The notes under the pieces: generated by a model
The model's input: only the letters and a program-made list of their open reading frames with translations
The model's database searches: none
What the model was told of the DNA's origin: nothing
Made by a program: the position numbers and the translations under genes
From: an uncultured Lachnospiraceae bacterium
GTDB lineage: Bacteria > Bacillota > Clostridia > Lachnospirales > Lachnospiraceae
Length of the DNA: 18,450 bases
NCBI GenBank assembly: GCA_947068385.1
Contig: CAMTBF010000013.1
Coordinates: forward strand, 1-18,450
Direction: 5' to 3'
In this document: in pieces, positions 14,568-18,450 of the stretch
How the letters are laid out: each line of letters starts with the position of its first letter
How positions within the stretch are numbered: position 1 is the stretch's first letter

Positions 14568-15959
14568 CTACAGCTCGCAGTTCTTCACCGTCCTGGGGAA
14601 GGGCACCACGTCCCGGATGTTCCCCATGCCGGTGAGGTACATGACGCAGCGCTCGAAGCCCAGGCCGAAGCCCGCGTGCCGCACGGAGCCGAACCTCCGC
14701 AGATCCAGGTAGAAGCCGTAGTCCTCCTTGTTCAGCCCCAGCTCCTCCATGCGCTGTTCCAAAAGCTCCAGCTTGTCCTCCCTCTGGCTGCCGCCGATGA
14801 TCTCCCCGATGCCGGGCACCAGGCAGTCCATGGCCGCCACGGTCTTCCCGTCCTCGTTGAGCTTCATATAGAAAGCCTTGATTTCCTTGGGATAGTCCGT
14901 GACGAACACAGGGCGCTTGAACACCTCCTCGGTGAGGTAGCGCTCGTGCTCCGTCTGCAGATCGCACCCCCAGCTCACCTTGTAGTCAAAGGCATCGTTG
15001 TGCTTCGACAGGATGTCGATGGCTTCCGTGTAGGTCACATGGGCGAAGTCGGAATTCGCCACATGCTCCAGGCGCTCCAGCAGCCCCTTGTCCACGAACT
15101 GGTTGAAGAAGGCCATCTCCTCCGGCGCGTTCTCCATGACGTAGCGGATGATGTACTTCAGCATGCCCTCCGCCAGCAGCATGTCGTCCTTCAAGTCTGC
15201 AAAGGCCATCTCCGGCTCGATCATCCAGAACTCCGCCGCGTGGCGGGTGGTGTTGGAATTCTCCGCCCGGAAGGTGGGGCCGAAGGTATATATGTTCTTG
15301 AATGCAAGGGCGAACGTCTCGCCGTTTAGCTGGCCGCTGACCGTGAGGTTGGTGGGCTTGCCGAAGAAATCCTGGGAGAAGTCCACCTTGCCATCCGCAG
15401 TCTTCGGGATGTCGTTCAGATCCATGGTGGTCACCTGGAACATCTCCCCCGCGCCCTCGCAGTCGCTGCCCGTGATCAGGGGCGTGTGCACGTACACGAA
15501 GCCCCGCTCCATGAAGAAGCTGTGGATGGCGTAGGCGATCAGGGAGCGCACCCGGAACACCGCCTGGAAGGTGTTGGTCCTGGGGCGCAGATGGGAGATG
15601 GTGCGCAGGTATTCGAAGGTATGGCGCTTCTTCTGCAGGGGATAGTCCGCCGAGGACGGCCCCTCCACCGTCACCTCCGCCGCCTGCATCTCAAAGGGCT
15701 GCTTGGCGTTCGGCGTCTCCACGATCGTGCCCCTGACGATCAGGGCCGCGCCCACGTTCACCTTGCAGATCTCCCCGAAGTTGCCTAAGGCCTCCCCGTA
15801 CACCACCTGCAGCTGCTCGAAAAAGGTGCCGTCATTGATCATCAGGAAGCCGAAATTCTTGGAATCCCGGTTGCTCCTCACCCATCCTCCGATGGTCACT
15901 TCCTTTCCAATGTACTCCCCGCGGTTACGGTATAGCTCCTTGATGTCTGTCAATTCCAT
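14568..15959 (-). CDS. asnS: Asparaginyl-tRNA synthetase
   Basis: Encodes 463 residues, the normal length for bacterial AsnRS. It charges tRNA-Asn with asparagine in the cytoplasm. The N-terminal OB-fold anticodon-binding domain spans about 15-100 ([19 protein letters not shown]). The class II catalytic core has motif 2 as [20 protein letters not shown] from about 220, and motif 3 near 430-455 ([15 protein letters not shown], then RDVVPFPRT). The start is ATG 15959 with GAGG 5 bases upstream. Its leader is only about 55 bases from the predicted promoter, so no T-box controls this synthetase, in contrast to trpB2. It appears to head the long leftward gene run. Confidence 0.96.
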   Translation of the reverse strand: MELTDIKELYRNRGEYIGKEVTIGGWVRSNRDSKNFGFLMINDGTFFEQLQVVYGEALGNFGEICKVNVGAALIVRGTIVETPNAKQPFEMQAAEVTVEGPSSADYPLQKKRHTFEYLRTISHLRPRTNTFQAVFRVRSLIAYAIHSFFMERGFVYVHTPLITGSDCEGAGEMFQVTTMDLNDIPKTADGKVDFSQDFFGKPTNLTVSGQLNGETFALAFKNIYTFGPTFRAENSNTTRHAAEFWMIEPEMAFADLKDDMLLAEGMLKYIIRYVMENAPEEMAFFNQFVDKGLLERLEHVANSDFAHVTYTEAIDILSKHNDAFDYKVSWGCDLQTEHERYLTEEVFKRPVFVTDYPKEIKAFYMKLNEDGKTVAAMDCLVPGIGEIIGGSQREDKLELLEQRMEELGLNKEDYGFYLDLRRFGSVRHAGFGLGFERCVMYLTGMGNIRDVVPFPRTVKNCEL

Positions 15960-16021
15960 AGTTTCCTCATTTCCGCGCGCTCCGCATCCTGCGCGCTATT
16001 CATTTTTCGCTTTAATTTTGA

Positions 16022-16050
16022 ATTATACCACAGATTTAGTTGCTTATCCA
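16022..16050 (-). promoter_or_regulatory. asnS promoter with extended -10
   Basis: On the minus strand TGGATA (-35, 16050-16045) and TATAAT (-10, 16027-16022) are 17 bp apart, and TG one base before the -10 makes it an extended -10 site. Its -35 box abuts and overlaps the -35 box of the divergent promoter at 16040-16045. Confidence 0.75.
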
Positions 16051-16069
16051 TAGCTATCTGTGCTAAAAT
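16040..16069 (+). promoter_or_regulatory. Promoter of the membrane-anchored protein gene, extended -10
   Basis: TTGCTT (-35, 16040-16045) and TAAAAT (-10, 16064-16069) are 18 bp apart, with TGC directly before the -10 box (TGnTAAAAT). It runs opposite to the asnS promoter and the two share base 16045. Confidence 0.65.
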
Positions 16070-16116
16070 GAAAATTAGACAAAAAAGACAATCTTACGCA
16101 AGGAGGCCCATTGTTT

Positions 16117-16590
16117 ATGAAACCATGGATAATTGTATTGATCGTGGTCGCGGTGCTGGCCGCGCTGATCGCCGTACTGTATTTCCTCGGAAAGAAAGCC
16201 CAGAAGAAGCAGGCCGAGCAGCAGGAGATGCTGGAGGCCAACAAGCAGACCGTCTCGATGCTGATCATCGACAAGAAGCGGATGAGGCTCAAGGACGCGG
16301 GGCTGCCCCAGATGGTCTTAGACCAGACGCCCAAGCTCATGCGCCGCTCCAAGCTCCCCATCGTCAAGGTCAAGGTGGGGCCCCAGATCATGTCCCTGAT
16401 TTGCGATGAGAAGATCTTCGATTCCGTGCCCGCGAAGAAGGAAGTCAAGGCCGTAGTCAGCGGCCTCTACGTTCTCAGCGTCCGGGGGCTCCACGGCAAG
16501 GTGGAGGTGGCTCCCCCCAAGAAGAAGAGCCGTTTCCGCAGGGCCCTGGAGGCCGCCCAGGAGAAGGCCGGGGCGAAGCCTGTGAAGTAG
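16117..16590 (+). CDS. Small membrane-anchored protein of unknown function
   Basis: Encodes 157 residues. Residues about 4-24 form one transmembrane helix (WIIVLIVVAVLAALIAVLYF). A basic, Gln/Lys-rich linker (KKAQKKQAEQQE) follows, so the bulk is likely cytoplasmic. A compact domain of about 90 residues comes next (SMLIIDKKRMRLKDAGL to VLSVRGLHGKVEVAP), rich in beta-strand-like pieces, ending in a strongly basic tail (PPKKKSRFRRAL). I recognise no named family. AAGGAGG lies upstream with 10 bases to ATG 16117; an in-frame TTG at 16111 would sit only 4 bases from it. It has its own promoter and terminator and so is a single-gene transcript divergent from asnS. The basic tail could contact RNA, DNA or acidic lipids, but this is speculation. 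Confidence 0.8.
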   Translation: MKPWIIVLIVVAVLAALIAVLYFLGKKAQKKQAEQQEMLEANKQTVSMLIIDKKRMRLKDAGLPQMVLDQTPKLMRRSKLPIVKVKVGPQIMSLICDEKIFDSVPAKKEVKAVVSGLYVLSVRGLHGKVEVAPPKKKSRFRRALEAAQEKAGAKPVK

Positions 16591-16600
16591 GGGAGGAAGC

Positions 16601-16638
16601 AAACGGTGCAGTCCCGCAAAAGGACTGCACCGTTTTTT
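16601..16638 (+). terminator. Strong intrinsic terminator after the membrane protein gene
   Basis: A perfect 14-bp stem AAACGGTGCAGTCC/GGACTGCACCGTTT with a 7-base loop is followed by a T-run ending at 16638. It lies 10 bases past the stop and also faces the end of the convergent GH35 gene, for which the T-tract is weaker. Confidence 0.92.
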
Positions 16639-16655
16639 CGATTCCCCGTCACAGA

Positions 16656-18401
16656 TCATCCCACGTCCGGCTCGTCCCGCAGCACGATGGTGCCCGGGGC
16701 CTTCCCCTCCGTCTCGAAGAGGATGATCTCGTTCTCCCCCTCCCTCAGCAGGGGCCCGGGGATGTAGAGCCGCTTCTGGGGCCCTATCTCCCAGAACCTT
16801 CCTATGTTAAATCCGTTCACGAAGGCGCAGCCCTTCCCCCATCCTTCGAAGTCAAGGAAGGTGTCCCCAATCTCCTCCGCATTGAAGACGAAACGGTAGA
16901 ACGCCGGCGTGCCTGGCAGGTACTCCCGGCCAAAGTCCACCTTGTCCACATTGTCCAGGGGCAGGGGGTACTGCGCCCAGTGGTTGTGCATATGCCCGTT
17001 GATCTGCACGCACTGGTCGATGCCCTTGCGCTGGCGCTCCATGTAGGGGCCGAAGTTCACCCGGCCCATGTTCTCCATGAGGATGTCCAGCCTGGCATTT
17101 TTCTCTGCGGGCAGGTTCAGCTCCCGCTCCTCCAAAAGCTCTCTGTCGTACATGGTCGCTATCAGCTTGTCATCCAGCAGGATGTCCGCCCTGTCGTTTG
17201 CCCCCCAGAGCCTGATTTTTTCCAGGTTCTCCTCCGTGTGCAGCGTGGTGCGGTACAGGATGTAGCCGTAGTTCTGGCCCAGGCGCTCCATGGACTGGGG
17301 CCAGACGCTCTCCGCCCCTTTGCTGATGCTGTCCAAAGTGGACACCAGGCTCACCCTTTCGCAGCTCTCCAATGTACCGTATGATTTCCTGCGGATTTCC
17401 GTGGAGAACTCCATCTCCGGCAGAGCAGCGTATTTCCCGATGACCTCCCGGTAGCGGCGGTACTTCTCCGTGATCCGGCCGTCCTCGGTGAGCACCGCGT
17501 CGTAGTCGTAGGAGGTCACGTCCGGGGTCAGCTCGTCGTAATAGTTGGAGCCGTTCATGAAGCCGAAATTGGTGCCGCCCTCGAACATGTAGATGTTCAC
17601 ATGGCCCAGCTCCAGCATCTTGTCCAGGTCCTTTACGCTCTCCTCCAGGTTGCCCCGCATATGGCCCCCGTTGCCCCAGTGGTCGAACCAGCCCACCCAG
17701 AACTCCGTGCACATCAGGGGCCCGCCCTCCGTGTACTTCTGCAGCGTCCCGAAGCGCTCCTCGGTCCTGGAGCCGAAGTTCCCCGTGGGCAGGGCGCCAG
17801 GAAGCTTCCCGCCGTTCAGGCTCTCCGGGAAGGGGCCGTCCGAGGTCACCAGCGGCACCTCCACGCCGTTGTCTGTCATCAGCCTCTTAATCTGCGCCAG
17901 GTAATCTCTGTCATTGGCATAATACCCGTACTCGTTCTCCACCTGCATGAGGATCACGGGGCCGCCCTTGGTGCACTGCCAGGGGGTGAGCTTCGGGAGC
18001 AGCACCTTGTAATACTCCTCCACATGCCGCAGGAAGGGGCCGTAGCTCACCCGCAGCCGCATGCCGTCCTCTCTGAGCAGCCAGGCGGGCAGGCCGCCGA
18101 ACTCCCACTCCGCGCAGATGTAGGGCGAGGGCCTGACGATCACGTACAGGCCCAGCTCCTGGGCCAGCCGGATGAAGCCCTCGATATCCAGCATCCCCTC
18201 AAAGCGAAACTGCCCCTTCTCCTGCTCGTGCATGTTCCAGGGGATGTAGGTCTCCACCGTGTTGCAGCCCATGCATTTCAGCTTCTCCAGCCTGTCCCGC
18301 CAGTACTGCGGCACGATCCGGAAATAGTGCACCGCCCCGGAAATGATCCGGACGGGCTTTCCGTCCAGATAGAAATTGTCCCTGATTTCAAATGTGCTCA
18401 T
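16656..18401 (-). CDS. GH35 family beta-galactosidase
   Basis: Encodes 581 residues of glycoside hydrolase family 35, which release terminal beta-galactose with retention. The family opening (DGKPVRIISGAVHYFRIVP) is present. The signature GGPVILMQVENEYG holds acid/base E157, and CTEFWVGWFDHWG holds nucleophile E243. The TIM barrel covers about residues 1-330, with beta-sandwich domains after it, including a jelly-roll type end (CAFVNGFNIGRFWEIGPQ). There is no signal peptide, so it acts in the cytoplasm on imported oligosaccharides. Length matches compact bacterial and animal GH35 proteins. ATG 18401 follows GAGGGG by 5 bases. Its promoter and any upstream partners lie beyond the right edge. 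Beta-1,3- or beta-1,4-galactosides such as lacto-N-biose or lactose are possible substrates. Confidence 0.94.
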   Translation of the reverse strand: MSTFEIRDNFYLDGKPVRIISGAVHYFRIVPQYWRDRLEKLKCMGCNTVETYIPWNMHEQEKGQFRFEGMLDIEGFIRLAQELGLYVIVRPSPYICAEWEFGGLPAWLLREDGMRLRVSYGPFLRHVEEYYKVLLPKLTPWQCTKGGPVILMQVENEYGYYANDRDYLAQIKRLMTDNGVEVPLVTSDGPFPESLNGGKLPGALPTGNFGSRTEERFGTLQKYTEGGPLMCTEFWVGWFDHWGNGGHMRGNLEESVKDLDKMLELGHVNIYMFEGGTNFGFMNGSNYYDELTPDVTSYDYDAVLTEDGRITEKYRRYREVIGKYAALPEMEFSTEIRRKSYGTLESCERVSLVSTLDSISKGAESVWPQSMERLGQNYGYILYRTTLHTEENLEKIRLWGANDRADILLDDKLIATMYDRELLEERELNLPAEKNARLDILMENMGRVNFGPYMERQRKGIDQCVQINGHMHNHWAQYPLPLDNVDKVDFGREYLPGTPAFYRFVFNAEEIGDTFLDFEGWGKGCAFVNGFNIGRFWEIGPQKRLYIPGPLLREGENEIILFETEGKAPGTIVLRDEPDVG

Positions 18402-18450
18402 AATAACCCCTCATTCCACAAATCACAGCCTGTCAATATCGACCTGTCAA

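Overview
The window looks like chromosome of a GC-rich member of the Clostridia, most likely a gut Lachnospiraceae. This rests on strong G/C preference at third codon positions, AGGAGG-type ribosome binding sites, a T-box leader, and the gene families present (TrpB2, GyrI-type MerR, a PcsB-like NlpC/P60 hydrolase, TrkAH, and GH4, GH27 and GH35 glycosidases). The genus cannot be fixed from sequence alone. I see no phage or IS genes, CRISPR array, rRNA or tRNA.

Layout, left to right. (1) Positions 1-217 hold the 3' end of a hexapeptide-repeat acetyltransferase. (2) A leftward pair follows: a MerR/GyrI-type drug-sensing regulator, then an AAC(3)-type N-acetyltransferase. The merR promoter has the stretched 19-bp spacer typical of MerR-controlled promoters, so the pair looks like a self-inducing resistance-like unit. 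(3) A consensus sigma-A promoter drives a T-box riboswitch (about 2410-2713) and, after a 280-base stretch with one tiny ORF, a stand-alone trpB2. (4) An AraC regulator is divergent from a GH4 alpha-galactosidase (melA type). (5) A long leftward run spans 15959 to 7051: asnS, a secreted coiled-coil NlpC/P60 hydrolase, a cytoplasmic serine hydrolase of the class A beta-lactamase fold, a cytoplasmic SH3/NlpC/P60 peptidase, trkA, trkH, a GH27 alpha-galactosidase and a 64-residue zinc-ribbon protein whose GTG start overlaps the GH27 stop. It meets melA head-on at a shared hairpin terminator. (6) Divergent from asnS is a small gene for a membrane-anchored protein of unknown function, ending at a strong terminator. 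(7) A leftward GH35 beta-galactosidase fills the right end.

How they fit together: GH4, GH27 and GH35, none with a signal peptide, suggest intracellular breakdown of imported raffinose-type and beta-galactoside oligosaccharides, with the AraC protein as the likely switch for GH4. The two cytoplasmic wall-related enzymes fit muropeptide recycling, beside a secreted hydrolase acting on the wall. TrkA and TrkH form a potassium uptake system.

The items most worth a second look are the merR/AAC(3) unit with its 19-bp promoter spacer, the T-box whose specifier codon does not clearly read as tryptophan, and the unusual joining of wall recycling, potassium uptake and alpha-galactosidase genes in one transcription run. 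None is proven here to be a new system.
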